Below are positions 7,599-16,300 of a stretch of 64,000 bases of DNA, one piece after another. The stretch lies in assembly GCA_024636835.1 (NCBI GenBank), contig JAGXGH010000027.1:33942-97941 (forward strand), read 5' to 3'. Position 1 is the first letter of the stretch, and the number at the start of each line of letters is the position of its first letter. This DNA comes from Verrucomicrobiales bacterium (GTDB lineage Bacteria; Verrucomicrobiota; Verrucomicrobiia; Verrucomicrobiales; SLCJ01). Under the pieces are notes generated by a model. The model was not told where the DNA came from. It ran no database searches and saw only the letters and a program-made list of their open reading frames with translations. Both the position numbers and the translations under genes were made by a program.

Positions 7599-9163
7599 AT
7601 AATTTTGTATGGAAGTGCTTCTGAAATGGGATTATTGTAACTCTTCCAAACTTTATCTAGATTCCCGTAACCGCATCCATCTTTGAGTTGAACTTTATCT
7701 ATCAGATCGGATTTTCCTAGGAGCTCCGCAGCTTTACGAAGATAACGAATGTCGTAATCTCCCTCAACAAATACTATAGGTTTGGAGTGTTGACGGATTT
7801 CTGAAAGTATTTCTTCTCGATGTTTAGTAGTTTCTTTAAATGCATTGTATGCCGTGATGAATTCTGAAAAATCATTGGCAGCGACTCTATTGCCATGCGG
7901 CAGGTTAATTATTTCAAAGCCCGTGTCCGTAAACTCTTGCTGCATTCCAAGTAGGAATAAGGGAGAGTGTGATGTGACTATAAATTGAACATTAGGGAAT
8001 AATTTAATGAGTTTTGGTAAAACCTCTTTTTGGTGTATTGCGTGAAGATGAGCGTCAATTTCGTCTATAATTACGATACCTTTAATATCATTAATGTTAT
8101 TAATTATTCCATTTGAAAGGTCATAGTCCCTAACGATAGAAAGAAAGAGATTTAGAAGTTGAACTTCTCCAGTAGATAGCTGAAATAAATTTGGAATCCA
8201 AACCTTATCATTCTTCATTATGGATATTTGACGATTATGCCTCGTGCCAGCCCCGAGCCTAATACTCTCATCATCACTTAATATTAGTCGTATTACTTTA
8301 TTTATAGCTTCGTAGATAGTAGCGCTTTGCCCGCTATATCCTGTAAAAACAGGGAGTTTATGAGGGATTTCGACTCCTTTAATCGGTATTGCAATGTCGT
8401 TAGTTTGAATGTCAAATGCTTGTCTATCAAGCATTATATCAAGCAGCCAATTAATGTTTTTTTTAAGGGGTGATGCGCAAATTATATCTCTATTGGATAT
8501 TCCTGAGATACTTATTAATTCTGAGTATATGGCTTTTGATTTTAGATTAATTATATTCAGCCATCCGGGTTCTTCAAACCTATTGACCGGAAAATATAAA
8601 CAGCATTGATCTCTGAATATTTTCTTTGTATTTTCTGAACTCTCTTTTAAAGAGGATGTAAAAAGAGAGGATTCTGTTCCTGGAATTGTCTTCCATTCTT
8701 GCCTAATCGATGTATATCCTAATTTCTTTTCAAATTCGTTCCTTGGTAGTGCAAGTTGCCATTCTTGCACTTTTTCACCTGAGTCAAACTCTACACTTGA
8801 AAATGAATAAGATTCGCCAGATTTGATGTAGCCAGGGCTTCGATACTTAAACACTTTGCCATTTTCGATTTCAACATCCTCATATAATGTTTGCTTTCCA
8901 GCGATCAGAGTGTTTACGAGATGGGCAAGAAATATGCTTTTCCCTGATCCGTTTTCTCCTACAACGATTAGTGGCTTCGGAGAGTTTCCAATTTTAGGAA
9001 GATTAATACGTAAGCTTGAAAGTGGCCCTACATTGTCAATTTCAACGTTATTAAAAAACATATGTTTTGGTATAATTTTTCAGATAAATAATAAAGGTTA
9101 TATCGTCATGAATGACTGAATCCTAAGCTCAGCTGGTGTAGGAGTGAGGATTTGTTGGAGTTT

Positions 9164-9793
9164 TCAATTAGTGAATGTTGACCAGATATCCTCGTGTTGA
9201 TCCAAATCATTGGTGAATGATCTGCAAAATACCATGCCGCTATTCGTTAGAAAGCACAGCCCTCGTGGGCCAATCGCTACCAGCCCTAATCTAAGAAGCT
9301 GCTCTAAGCCCCGCTGATACTCGGGGTAGTCAGGAGAACCTATCGCAATGCCGAAAGCCCACCGATTTATTTCATTGTCATGGAAGTGCCGAATCTGAAA
9401 ATGCCACAATGTCTTGAGGACCTTTCGAGCAGCAGGGGTCAGTGCGTCAAAAGCCAGTTCACTATCTGGTTCCTCAGAAGCATCAATAGTTGGTTGCATT
9501 GTCCTTGTACTCGAAGCCTGTTGATCCGCTGTGACTCTACCCTGCACAATCTCTCTGAAAGTCGAGTCATCCCTGTAGTCTGACGGAGCGTAGAGGACTT
9601 CGTGTTTTTTGTAGAGCAGCCAAAAGAACACTCCCACTAGGATCGTGGGAAACAGCATCAGAAACCAAACGTAGGTGGACTGAACAGCCGGATCGAGTAA
9701 AGGCAAGACTATAGTCCCGCCCACCTCTGCCAACCCTGCAAAGATCGCAATAATGGTCAGTGGATTCTTGATGTGCCCAATTTTATCTATCAT
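9164..9793 (-). CDS. Membrane protein with two TM helices and a cytoplasmic winged-helix-like domain
   Basis: 209 residues. Two hydrophobic helices near the N-terminus (TIIAIFAGLAEVGGTIVLPLL and FLMLFPTILVGVFFWLLY) are followed by a polar linker and a soluble domain from ~115. In that domain LTPAARKVLKTLWHFQIRHFHDN and YQRGLEQLLRLGLVAIGPRGLCFLTNSG read as a winged helix. I do not recognise the family. It lies 102 bp upstream of the OLD-type gene in the element cargo, on the same strand. It could be a membrane sensor or effector working with that gene, or an independent cargo gene. Confidence 0.7.
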   Translation of the reverse strand: MIDKIGHIKNPLTIIAIFAGLAEVGGTIVLPLLDPAVQSTYVWFLMLFPTILVGVFFWLLYKKHEVLYAPSDYRDDSTFREIVQGRVTADQQASSTRTMQPTIDASEEPDSELAFDALTPAARKVLKTLWHFQIRHFHDNEINRWAFGIAIGSPDYPEYQRGLEQLLRLGLVAIGPRGLCFLTNSGMVFCRSFTNDLDQHEDIWSTFTN

Positions 9794-9968
9794 CTGAATT
9801 TAATTTTTAGGCTGACAGAATTGGACCACTGAGGTTTAAGTAATATTAGATAGACCTTAGACTTATGGGTCTTCAATGTGAGATTGGGTTGGAAGCTGTA
9901 TAAAGTCAAGGGCTTCGAAGTATTGTTTGACAAGAGAATCTTGGAAAATTAACTCTGTCATGTGAATG

Positions 9969-10190
9969 TCAGTTGAGTGTTGGTGCTTGATATCGGCTTT
10001 CATGATCAAAGTTAAACGTAACTGGGAAAGCTACGGGTCGTCCCCTCAAGTGGAACCTTTTCGACGCCCGACCTCTATTCCACTTGACCGGCCAACCCTC
10101 CGCTTTCTTGGGGGATTTAATGCCTCTTCTTGAAAGAAGAGACATGGTCTCTTCATCGTTGAGAAATCTCACGTAAACTCGGAGCCGCAA
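9969..10190 (-). CDS. Small basic protein overlapping the rep 3' end
   Basis: 73 residues, strongly basic in the middle (SRRGIKSPKKAEGWPVKWNRGRASKRFHLRGR). It overlaps the end of rep by 22 bp in another frame. I do not recognise it. A start at the internal Met (MSLLSRRG, ~10145) is possible. Position after rep and charge fit a small DNA-binding accessory protein of the element, but it could also be a chance frame. Confidence 0.42.
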   Translation of the reverse strand: MRLRVYVRFLNDEETMSLLSRRGIKSPKKAEGWPVKWNRGRASKRFHLRGRPVAFPVTFNFDHESRYQAPTLN

Positions 10191-11422
10191 ATTTTGCGCA
10201 GCATCTTAATGCGCCGATTCTCATCAAACCGTTTCCCCTTGTAGTTCAGCACAACCGCTAAAGGTTCGGATCTAGCCGACAATGCGAATGAGGGTTGCAG
10301 TGTGCACACCACCCAATCATCCGGTGCCGAGTCGTAGGAACAACCCTCTTCGCTTTTGTTGGATTTCCGTTGTGCGTTCCATTCGGCTACTATTTCCCAT
10401 CGTGAGTTGAGTCCATCAGGGATACGAACCAGCCTTGAACGTGATTCTTCGATTTGCTTTCTCTGATCCTTTAGCGTTCCGAGGCATTGAACTAAGTGCA
10501 GGCGGAATAACTGACGATGAAGTTCTGCAAGTTGAGGAGAGGTTAGCTTGTCCAGGTCGTTAGGTTTTACTACGTATTTGCAAGCTTCACGTGCTTGTTG
10601 GATTCGTTGCGAGTCGGCGAAGTGATGCTTCCAAAACTTTCTTACCACCGCAAGCAACCTTGACCACTGTTCGGCCGGAAGCTTGCCTTTCAGGTCAATG
10701 ATGACGTGGGCATGAATATGGAATGTTGGCTCGCCTGTATCCTCGGTGTGAACTTCACCAAGTTCCGTAGAGCGAAAGACCATCTGCACCCCCGAGGTTT
10801 TCATAAACGTCTCAGCGTTCAACCTGGAAAGCTTACGATGAAGTTCTGAAATCCTATCACGAACGCCAGAGAGCGGCACGCGTGAACCCGATGTGAAAAC
10901 CCACATGCGGGAATATGGATGCTCCTGCATGAAGTATTCCAAATGCTTCAATGTTTTATGGCGTTTACGTTGTGCCACACTAGGAATGAAGACGATGTTT
11001 CGGAAGTCCGGTAGCTCGACGACTGCTCCCGATAAGACGCCGACTAGCGAGAGTTTCGATTCACCGTAGGCTTTGATATCCTCTGATTCCAAGGCATCCG
11101 CTATCCGATAAGATTGTGCCAAGAGTAAACGCCGCGCCTCGTTTTGTTGCTCCTTGATCTCAGGGGGCAACTCCCGTCCGGTCTGAGTCCTACAAATTTC
11201 AAAATAAGCTAATTCAGCAGGTGATGAGATATACGCAGCGTCCGTGCCGTCCCTGCTTGCGCATGGGACGGCACTGGACGCTTGCGGATTGACCGATGGC
11301 CTTGCAAGGGTGTAGCGTCTTTGAGAGTTTTGTTTTCCTGCGACGGAAGAGGCTCGATTCGGGGTCGTCGGTGTTACAGCACTGGCGACCCTTTCTTTAT
11401 GGTCAGGTGGCGGATGTCTCAT
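10169..11422 (-). CDS. rep: HUH-type rolling-circle replication initiator
   Basis: 417 residues. The HUH metal-binding motif is FHIHAHVIIDLKGK (~231-240). A catalytic-Tyr-like segment follows at ACKYVVKPNDL (~280), as in plasmid Rep proteins that nick the origin and replicate by rolling circle. The first ~65 residues are low-complexity. The ATG at 11422 overlaps the stop of the displaced integrase tail by ATGA. In the circular form rep would therefore sit directly behind int and be translationally coupled to it. Its presence implies the excised element can replicate as a plasmid. Confidence 0.75.
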   Translation of the reverse strand: MRHPPPDHKERVASAVTPTTPNRASSVAGKQNSQRRYTLARPSVNPQASSAVPCASRDGTDAAYISSPAELAYFEICRTQTGRELPPEIKEQQNEARRLLLAQSYRIADALESEDIKAYGESKLSLVGVLSGAVVELPDFRNIVFIPSVAQRKRHKTLKHLEYFMQEHPYSRMWVFTSGSRVPLSGVRDRISELHRKLSRLNAETFMKTSGVQMVFRSTELGEVHTEDTGEPTFHIHAHVIIDLKGKLPAEQWSRLLAVVRKFWKHHFADSQRIQQAREACKYVVKPNDLDKLTSPQLAELHRQLFRLHLVQCLGTLKDQRKQIEESRSRLVRIPDGLNSRWEIVAEWNAQRKSNKSEEGCSYDSAPDDWVVCTLQPSFALSARSEPLAVVLNYKGKRFDENRRIKMLRKICGSEFT

Positions 11423-11620
11423 TCATCCACCTCCTTTCTAGAGGCTCTTACAATGGTAAGAATTGCCGTCCTAATCGACGCGGGAAGATTTGCCCAATCG
11501 GCGACAATTTCACCCAGTTCAGGACATGAAACCCCAGCTTTTGGGGATGCTGTGGGGGAAGGTAGGGTTAAACGGTCATTGCTATATTGTTGACTGTCAA
11601 CGCCTTGTAAATCTCCTAAA
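11419..11620 (-). pseudogene. Displaced C-terminal coding segment of the integrase
   Basis: This open frame continues from the att core: VAEGEGFEPS is followed by LGDLQGVDSQQ, then LPSPTASPKAGVSCPEL, and ends LTIVRASRKEVDE. Frame arithmetic shows the core has the same phase here as in int (offset 1 mod 3 in both). Joining attR to attL in the circle therefore makes one continuous int frame ending at 11419. The segment LPSPTASPK also occurs before the att core in int, and about 30 bp of DNA match between 4017-4055 and 11530-11570. In the integrated state it lacks its upstream part; I treat it as a split exon-like tail rather than decay. Confidence 0.7.
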
Positions 11621-11651
11621 GAGGGTTCGAATCCCTCTCCCTCCGCCACCA
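11621..11651. repeat. attR core
   Basis: Exact 31 bp copy of the tRNA-Ser 3' end (T-arm through CCA) marking the right end of the element. The preceding bases do not form a tRNA. Confidence 0.93.
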
Positions 11652-11826
11652 GCGTGACGCTGGACCCAGATTTGGACATGCGTGTATCCGGAGCCAGAAG
11701 CTGAGGGGTTCGAACCCTCGAGTTTCTAAAATGGTTCGCTTCGGAGCATAGCGGAAAAATTCTAAGCGCAGCGAAGAATAATCCCTCTCCCTCCGCCACC
11801 AGCGTGACGCTGGACCCGGATTTGAT
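11651..11826. repeat. Tandem att-flank duplication, remnant of a second integration
   Basis: The 21 bp core part at 11781-11801 and the following flank (agcgtgacgctggaccc, then gatttg) repeat those at 11631-11651 and 11651-11676. The ~150 bp between also contains another T-arm-like palindrome, gaggggttcgaaccctc, at 11703-11719. This looks like a collapsed element or leftover from an earlier integration at the same tRNA. Confidence 0.7.
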
Positions 11827-11901
11827 GATGCGCTATTGCCTCGACACGAGGTAGTCAGAATATGCGCACTGTGAAAAGTTTTGATTTTCGTTGCCTGCCC
11901 C

Positions 11902-12164
11902 GAATGGCACTGTTTTCAGGGGTGATTCGGGGTTGGTGAGAACTGCGAATACCGCTCAAACGGGCGAGGACGCCACGCGCGGAGTGGTGAGCTGGCATGA
12001 CTTGGGAGCGCATGGGGGATGGACACTCTCCTGTCCATCGGGGTGGTTGGTGCTGTAGTCGGAGTGCGCACGGGGAATGGCGAAGTGACATCGCACAGAA
12101 CCGACAGTAGTGTCGGTTCTCCGGAAGGAAACGCGCCGGTGGCGCTCTTAAAATAGGGCCATTC
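11902..12164. repeat. MITE-like repeat, copy 1 (263 bp)
   Basis: Left end GAATGGCACTGTTTTCAG; right end CTTAAAATAGGGCCATTC, an imperfect inverted match. The same ends occur at 13713-13836 and 55854-55963. Internally it holds the hairpin agaaccgacag / ctgtcggttct-like at 12098-12121. It is flanked by related direct repeats (gcctgcccc / gcctggcacc). It fills most of the 535 bp between the att region and trpB; I see no convincing gene there. Confidence 0.6.
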
Positions 12165-12335
12165 TCGCCTGGCACCCTTTCATTTCTGCGTCCTGATTTC
12201 GACTCTGATTCATCGAGTCGCTCAACGGTCAGATCAGAGATTATGCGGAAAATTTGGTTGCACGCTTGCGGAGGATCGATGTGTGTTAACATGTAGTCGC
12301 ATTTTTCAAAAGATTGACCAAGAACCACTGAAGCC

Positions 12336-13559
12336 GTGCAAAATTCATTTACTCACAAACTCCCCAACACCGAGGGCTACTTCGGCGAATACGGTGGCAG
12401 CTTTATCCCGCCCGATCTCCAGACGATCATTAGCGAAATCTCCGATGCCTATGATGAGATCAAGAAGGATAAAAACTTCCTTAGTGAACTCACGTCTCTT
12501 TACCAACATTATGTCGGCAGACCGAGTCCGATCTTCCATGCGAAACGGCTTTCTGCAAAATACGGCGCGGACATTTACCTCAAGCGTGAAGACCTGAACC
12601 ACACAGGGGCACACAAGATCAACCACTGCCTAGGCGAAGCACTTCTGGCTAAGAAGATGGGGAAAACAAAACTTATTGCCGAAACAGGAGCTGGCCAGCA
12701 CGGTGTGGCTCTCGCCACCGCCGCTGCGTTGTTAGGTATGGAGTGTGACATCTACATGGGTGAGGTGGACATCGCCAAGGAGCACCCGAACGTGGTGCGG
12801 ATGCGCATTCTCGGCGCGAAGGTCATCCCCGTCACGCACGGCCGCAAGACACTCAAGGAAGCTGTCGACGCCGCCTTTGAGGCCTACCTTGGAGACCCAG
12901 TGACCCAATTCTACGCAATTGGATCTGTCGTCGGCCCTCACCCGTTCCCAAAAATGGTTCGGGATTTCCAATCCATCGTCGGCAACGAAGCCCGCGCTCA
13001 GATGTTGGAAATGACCGGTAAACTCCCCGACCACATCGTCGCCTGTGTCGGTGGTGGCTCCAATGCCATCGGAATTTTCTCTGCTTTTCTCGAGGATGAA
13101 AGCGTCGCGCTTCACGGGGTCGAGCCATCAGGTCGGAATCTGGAGAAAATTGGAGAACACGCCGCCACGCTAAGCAAAGGAACTCCTGGTGTGATGCACG
13201 GATTCAAATCCTACATGCTCCAGAACGACGCAGGTGAGCCCGAGGTCGTCTACTCCGTTGCCAGCGGTCTCGACTACCCATCTGTCGGGCCTCAGCACAG
13301 TTATCTCAAGGACATCGGTCGGGTCAGCTATCACACCATCTCCGACATCGAAGCGATTGACGCCTTTTTCGAGCTATCCCGGATGGAAGGGATCATCCCC
13401 GCCATTGAATCGGCACATGCGATCGCCCACGTCGCCAAACTTGCCGCCTCACTTGCCCCAGAGGGAGGGGCTATCCTTGTAAATCTATCAGGACGGGGTG
13501 ACAAGGACATTGATTTCGTCGCTGCTGAGTATGGGAAAGAATATGACCTACCTCAGTAG
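12336..13559 (+). CDS. trpB: Tryptophan synthase beta chain
   Basis: 407 residues, full length for TrpB1. The PLP lysine lies in HTGAHKINH, with [10 protein letters not shown] (ammonia/indole site), the phosphate-binding GGGSNAIG and the monovalent-cation region typical of the family. It condenses indole with serine to tryptophan in the cytoplasm, normally with TrpA. The start is the GTG at 12336; the protein begins [21 protein letters not shown] as expected, and no in-frame ATG fits. No other trp gene is adjacent, so in this genome trpB stands apart from any trp operon, at least here. Confidence 0.96.
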   Translation: MQNSFTHKLPNTEGYFGEYGGSFIPPDLQTIISEISDAYDEIKKDKNFLSELTSLYQHYVGRPSPIFHAKRLSAKYGADIYLKREDLNHTGAHKINHCLGEALLAKKMGKTKLIAETGAGQHGVALATAAALLGMECDIYMGEVDIAKEHPNVVRMRILGAKVIPVTHGRKTLKEAVDAAFEAYLGDPVTQFYAIGSVVGPHPFPKMVRDFQSIVGNEARAQMLEMTGKLPDHIVACVGGGSNAIGIFSAFLEDESVALHGVEPSGRNLEKIGEHAATLSKGTPGVMHGFKSYMLQNDAGEPEVVYSVASGLDYPSVGPQHSYLKDIGRVSYHTISDIEAIDAFFELSRMEGIIPAIESAHAIAHVAKLAASLAPEGGAILVNLSGRGDKDIDFVAAEYGKEYDLPQ

Positions 13560-13588
13560 TCGATTCATCCGCTGATCGCGAGACCCAA

Positions 13589-13632
13589 AGCGGAACAAAG
13601 GGTCAGTCCTAGCGGAACAAAGGGTCAGTCCT
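13589..13632. repeat. 22 bp perfect tandem repeat, two units
   Basis: agcggaacaaagggtcagtc plus ct occurs twice back to back, just after trpB. A related aaagggtcagtcctt string occurs at ~52123-52138 beside the PIN-domain remnant. Confidence 0.9.
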
Positions 13633-13712
13633 TGATTTTTAATATTTAGCTTCCACCTCATCAAACACAGCTCTGCACCCCGCCCCCCCCACCGAAAATA
13701 GAGGTCTGGAGA

Positions 13713-13836
13713 GAATGGCACTGTTTTAAGGGGTGATTCGGTTGATTTAGAGAACCGCGTATATCGCTCACACGGGTGGGTACGCACCGTGCTCCTTGAT
13801 AGATGACACCTATGGTGCTCTTAAAACATACCATTC
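13713..13836. repeat. MITE-like repeat, copy 2 (124 bp)
   Basis: Ends GAATGGCACTGTTTTAAG and CTTAAAACATACCATTC. It is flanked on both sides by ggtctggaga (13703-13712 and 13838-13847), consistent with a ~10 bp target duplication. It fills the gap between trpB and the DUF4174 gene. Confidence 0.7.
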
Positions 13837-13871
13837 GGGTCTGGAGAATATTATCGCCCTAGCCATTATGG

Positions 13872-14276
13872 CTAAGGTGCCTCACGCATCTCGCGTTGGC
13901 GCATGGGCATGGCATCGATGCTGGCGTAGAGTTTTTTGAAACTGAATTCTGTGGATTTCCAACTCAGTGTCGTACGTCCGTCTTTGCCGATGAGGAAAAT
14001 TTTCGGCTCCTTGGGATCTGGTGAAAGACGCTTCGTAAACTCAGCCGCAAGCTCTTTGCCGGTAGGATGCTTGGATGCGCCGGGACCGCTGAGGATGAAG
14101 ACTTTAAGATCCCGTTCATCGAGCCCGGTATTTTCGCGAGCGAGCTGATCATTCAAAGACTGAGTGGATTCTGGAATGATGAGAAGACGGTTCTTCCATT
14201 GGAAGTCGGAAATCCTGTCGCTCGCCAAAACGGTTTGTGAAAGCAGTGAAACTGCGAGAATAAATGACTTCATCAT
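13872..14276 (-). CDS. Exported DUF4174 protein
   Basis: 134 residues. A signal peptide (MKSFILAVSLLSQTVLA) precedes a thioredoxin-like small domain of the DUF4174 type: DFQWKNRLLIIPE at the start, FLIGKDGRTTLSWKS, and the family ending SIDAMPMRQREM. The function of the family is unknown; members are periplasmic or exported. It is divergent from the PEP-CTERM gene, with ~175 bp between holding both promoters. Confidence 0.85.
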   Translation of the reverse strand: MMKSFILAVSLLSQTVLASDRISDFQWKNRLLIIPESTQSLNDQLARENTGLDERDLKVFILSGPGASKHPTGKELAAEFTKRLSPDPKEPKIFLIGKDGRTTLSWKSTEFSFKKLYASIDAMPMRQREMREAP

Positions 14277-14450
14277 TAATCTTACGCGCGAAGTTATTTT
14301 TCGGTCGCCTTTGCCCCGCTTTGTTTATCAAAGAGAAAAATAGTGCGATTTCCCACTTGGCTCTTCATCATCCCCATACCCTTTCCCATATCATTGACAT
14401 GCTCAGGGATACTCTCCAATTAGTCGTATATATCGTAACCTGCATGATTT

Positions 14451-15170
14451 ATGAAAAAGACACTTATACTTATTGGGGGAGTCGCTGTTGTGGGCTCCAT
14501 GTCGGCTTCGGCAGCAGTCACTCTTGTGGCGGGCTGGGAGACTTTTGGTGGCTCAAACAACTGGTCGACCACCCAGTTAGCTGGTGAGACCACGGCTAAG
14601 GTTTCCGCTACGACCGAGCATAACGATTGGTCCAATTGGAATAACAATAGTTATGGCGCCAGTACTGATGGCACTTTTGGCAGCTTGAGCACATCTATCG
14701 CCGGTGCTGCTGTGAATACGAGCAATCTCAGCCTGAACCAGTCAAACGGGACTCTCACATTCACGTTGACCAACGACTCGGGCACCGACAGAACTTTGGA
14801 GGGATTCCATTTTGATGCTGTCCATAGGTTTAGCTCGGCTAGTGCATGGGCTATTACCTATGGAGGTGCCATTTCAGGCACAGGAACTGGCGGAGCGATC
14901 AGCGACGTTTATGGCGGCATGCCCGCTGCCACTCCGGCTGTCCGTGATAAGGCTGTAGATCTTAGCGGACTCACAGATAATGTTTGGGAAGCAGGTAGCG
15001 ATGCTATTTTCACCCTTGCATTCACGGGTGCCCCAAATTCGGGTTCCGGCGGTGGAGTAGAAATGGTGGTCGACAACATCGGAATCACCGCTACGATCAT
15101 CCCCGAACCATCGACCTTTGCTTTGTTGGGCTTGGGTGGCCTCGCCTTGCTGCTTCGTCGTCGGGCATAA
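14451..15170 (+). CDS. PEP-CTERM sorting domain protein
   Basis: 239 residues. An N-terminal signal peptide (MKKTLILIGGVAVVGSMSASAA) precedes a Ser/Thr/Asn/Gly-rich beta-type exported domain without a recognisable enzyme motif. The C-terminus is a canonical PEP-CTERM tripartite signal: IIPEPSTFALLGLGGLALLLRRRA (PEP motif, TM helix, Arg cluster). Such proteins are processed by an exosortase and tied to exopolysaccharide or the cell surface. A strong terminator follows, so it is probably monocistronic. Confidence 0.93.
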   Translation: MKKTLILIGGVAVVGSMSASAAVTLVAGWETFGGSNNWSTTQLAGETTAKVSATTEHNDWSNWNNNSYGASTDGTFGSLSTSIAGAAVNTSNLSLNQSNGTLTFTLTNDSGTDRTLEGFHFDAVHRFSSASAWAITYGGAISGTGTGGAISDVYGGMPAATPAVRDKAVDLSGLTDNVWEAGSDAIFTLAFTGAPNSGSGGGVEMVVDNIGITATIIPEPSTFALLGLGGLALLLRRRA

Positions 15171-15196
15171 CACCTTATAAGCTATTATTTTTTTCA

Positions 15197-15230
15197 AAAG
15201 CCGCGCCTGAACACAGGGCGCGGTTTTTTG
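15197..15230 (+). terminator. Intrinsic terminator of the PEP-CTERM gene
   Basis: Stem agccgcgcc / gggcgcggtt with a short loop, followed by six T, ~25 bp after the stop. Confidence 0.88.
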
Positions 15231-15415
15231 TTGGTATCGAAAAATTGCGAACAGCGCCATTCGTGCCTGACCCTTCTTGCCCTTCCAGCCCTTCTTGTAA
15301 AAAACAGCACAGCCCATACTTCATGACCTTCATGGTAAAATCATAGTGCCGAGAAGCAGGGAGCAGAGAAGTGCGGGCTTTGCCCGGGGTATAGTTGCTG
15401 GGCGGCGTGCGATTC

Positions 15416-15946
15416 TCAATCGAGGTACTCGGCAACGACCCTCCATGCGCCTTCCACTTGTCGCAGTTGAAGCAGTATGAAGTCTCCTTTGGGGGGAGCC
15501 GCCTTCACCAAAACATCGCCCTCCTTGATCGTGAAATGCAGCTTTGAATCAGGAGTCCCGACTGGATCGGAAGGCTGTGGCGCAAAATCGCCCACCGTTG
15601 TCCTCAACACCTCGAACCTCAAGGATTCCATCAATGCGGCAATCTTATCGGCAGGACGCGCCGGCCGGCCTTCGCCTGCCTTTATCATCGCCTGGATCAG
15701 CTTTCCCCGTTCGACCTCTGTAGCCTTCGTTCTTCCAGGCTCAGCTGTAAGGCCGTACTCGACTTTCAGGAACTCGTGTCCGGGCATGAGAACCACCTTG
15801 GAGGCATAGGTGTTCTCCAGCTTCTTGTAATCTGCCTGAAGAAAGGTGCTCAAATGTTCCTTCGAAGCCTCGACGGCCTTATCATCAGCAAACAGCGCTC
15901 CCCCAAGCATGAATAGCGCTGTAACGGTGATCATCATTGTTTTCAT
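15416..15946 (-). CDS. Small exported protein of unknown function
   Basis: 176 residues with a signal peptide (MITVTALFMLGGALFA). The rest reads like an alpha+beta barrel of the NTF2/SnoaL or lumazine-binding-like type: KEHLSTFLQADYKKLENTYASKVVLMPGHEF near the front, and the last strands DFILLQLRQVEGAWRVVAEYLD. That final phrase, typical of a 'lack of context / we also see the end product' NTF2-like strand, is suggestive only. No catalytic motif is visible. It stands alone before the cassette-like region. Confidence 0.7.
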   Translation of the reverse strand: MKTMMITVTALFMLGGALFADDKAVEASKEHLSTFLQADYKKLENTYASKVVLMPGHEFLKVEYGLTAEPGRTKATEVERGKLIQAMIKAGEGRPARPADKIAALMESLRFEVLRTTVGDFAPQPSDPVGTPDSKLHFTIKEGDVLVKAAPPKGDFILLQLRQVEGAWRVVAEYLD

Positions 15947-16081
15947 ATTTCTTCAAGGTCTTAGCAAAGTAAACGCGGGGTGGACAATCGTAAAAGTAGT
16001 CAGTCCCTTTCATATTGTCATTCCTCCATTTTCTCTTTTTTATTCCCTGAGAACAATGACGCATTGCGAGGACTGGCACCT

Positions 16082-16300
16082 TTAGACCCTTATTACGGCT
16101 AGTTGGATGTGGTCGAGTTTAATTGAGCTGAGAATTTTTTGGTGGTTTGTGTGGTTGGCAATTGATGGAGCATAGCTTCCAGCCCTCCCCCAGTAGAGAA
16201 AATCAACATCGTGATAGGGCACATCGCATGATTTCGCGATGCGTCTTGCGACGGTGGACTTGCCCGAACCGCTGCAGCCAATGACCAAGTAACGTGACAT
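16082..16300 (-). pseudogene. Truncated P-loop kinase (adenylate kinase/FlaR-like)
   Basis: The 72-residue frame starts normally with SRYLVIGCSGSGKSTVARRIAK (Walker A) and PYHDVDFLYW, as in FlaR-like nucleotide kinases of ~170-180 residues. After ~43 residues the similarity stops and an unrelated tail (SIANHTNHQKILSSI) runs to a stop. The LID and catalytic Arg regions are missing, so it should be non-functional. Its ATG overlaps the stop of the upstream gene by 1 bp (TAATG). Confidence 0.65.

Larger units (their letters stand above)
5964..9061 (-). pseudogene. OLD-family ATPase/TOPRIM gene interrupted by an ISL3 insertion
   Basis: Removing the IS and one copy of its 8 bp target duplication leaves 1809 nt, exactly 603 codons, with one continuous frame of 602 residues. 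The N-terminal ABC/RecN-like ATPase has Walker A VVGENGSGKS (~33-42), signature LSTGEVQLLNLF, Walker B IVIIDEIDAHLH and the H-loop TSHSPLF. The C-terminal TOPRIM part has FVEGDYDIRYL and, across the insertion, ILLYDCDTN. This is the layout of class 1 OLD nucleases, which act as anti-phage effectors, alone or within retron- and PARIS-type systems. No partner gene of those systems is seen. No inactivating change other than the IS is visible. The truncated product would keep the ATPase but lose the DxD of TOPRIM. Confidence 0.85.
3891..11651. mobile_element. 7.8 kb tRNA-Ser integrative element with HUH rep and OLD-type cargo
   Basis: The element is bounded by an exact 31 bp repeat of the tRNA-Ser 3' end (3861-3891 and 11621-11651). 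In order it holds a tyrosine integrase next to attL, an excisionase-like HTH protein, a small unknown protein, an operator-like palindrome, an OLD-type gene split by an ISL3 insertion, a two-TM/winged-helix protein, a small basic protein and an HUH replication initiator next to attR. All genes lie on the minus strand. There is no conjugation or virion gene, so it resembles a self-replicating integrative plasmid or a satellite rather than a conjugative element or complete prophage. Confidence 0.85.

Noticed and set aside
5964..9061. PARIS or retron-Eco8 system
   Set aside because: No AriB-type separate TOPRIM gene and no reverse transcriptase or msr-msd-like region near the ATPase; a single-gene OLD layout fits better.
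11855..12328. 157-codon minus-strand frame before trpB
   Set aside because: Almost all of it is MITE copy 1; composition is Arg/Ser/Pro-rich without a motif.
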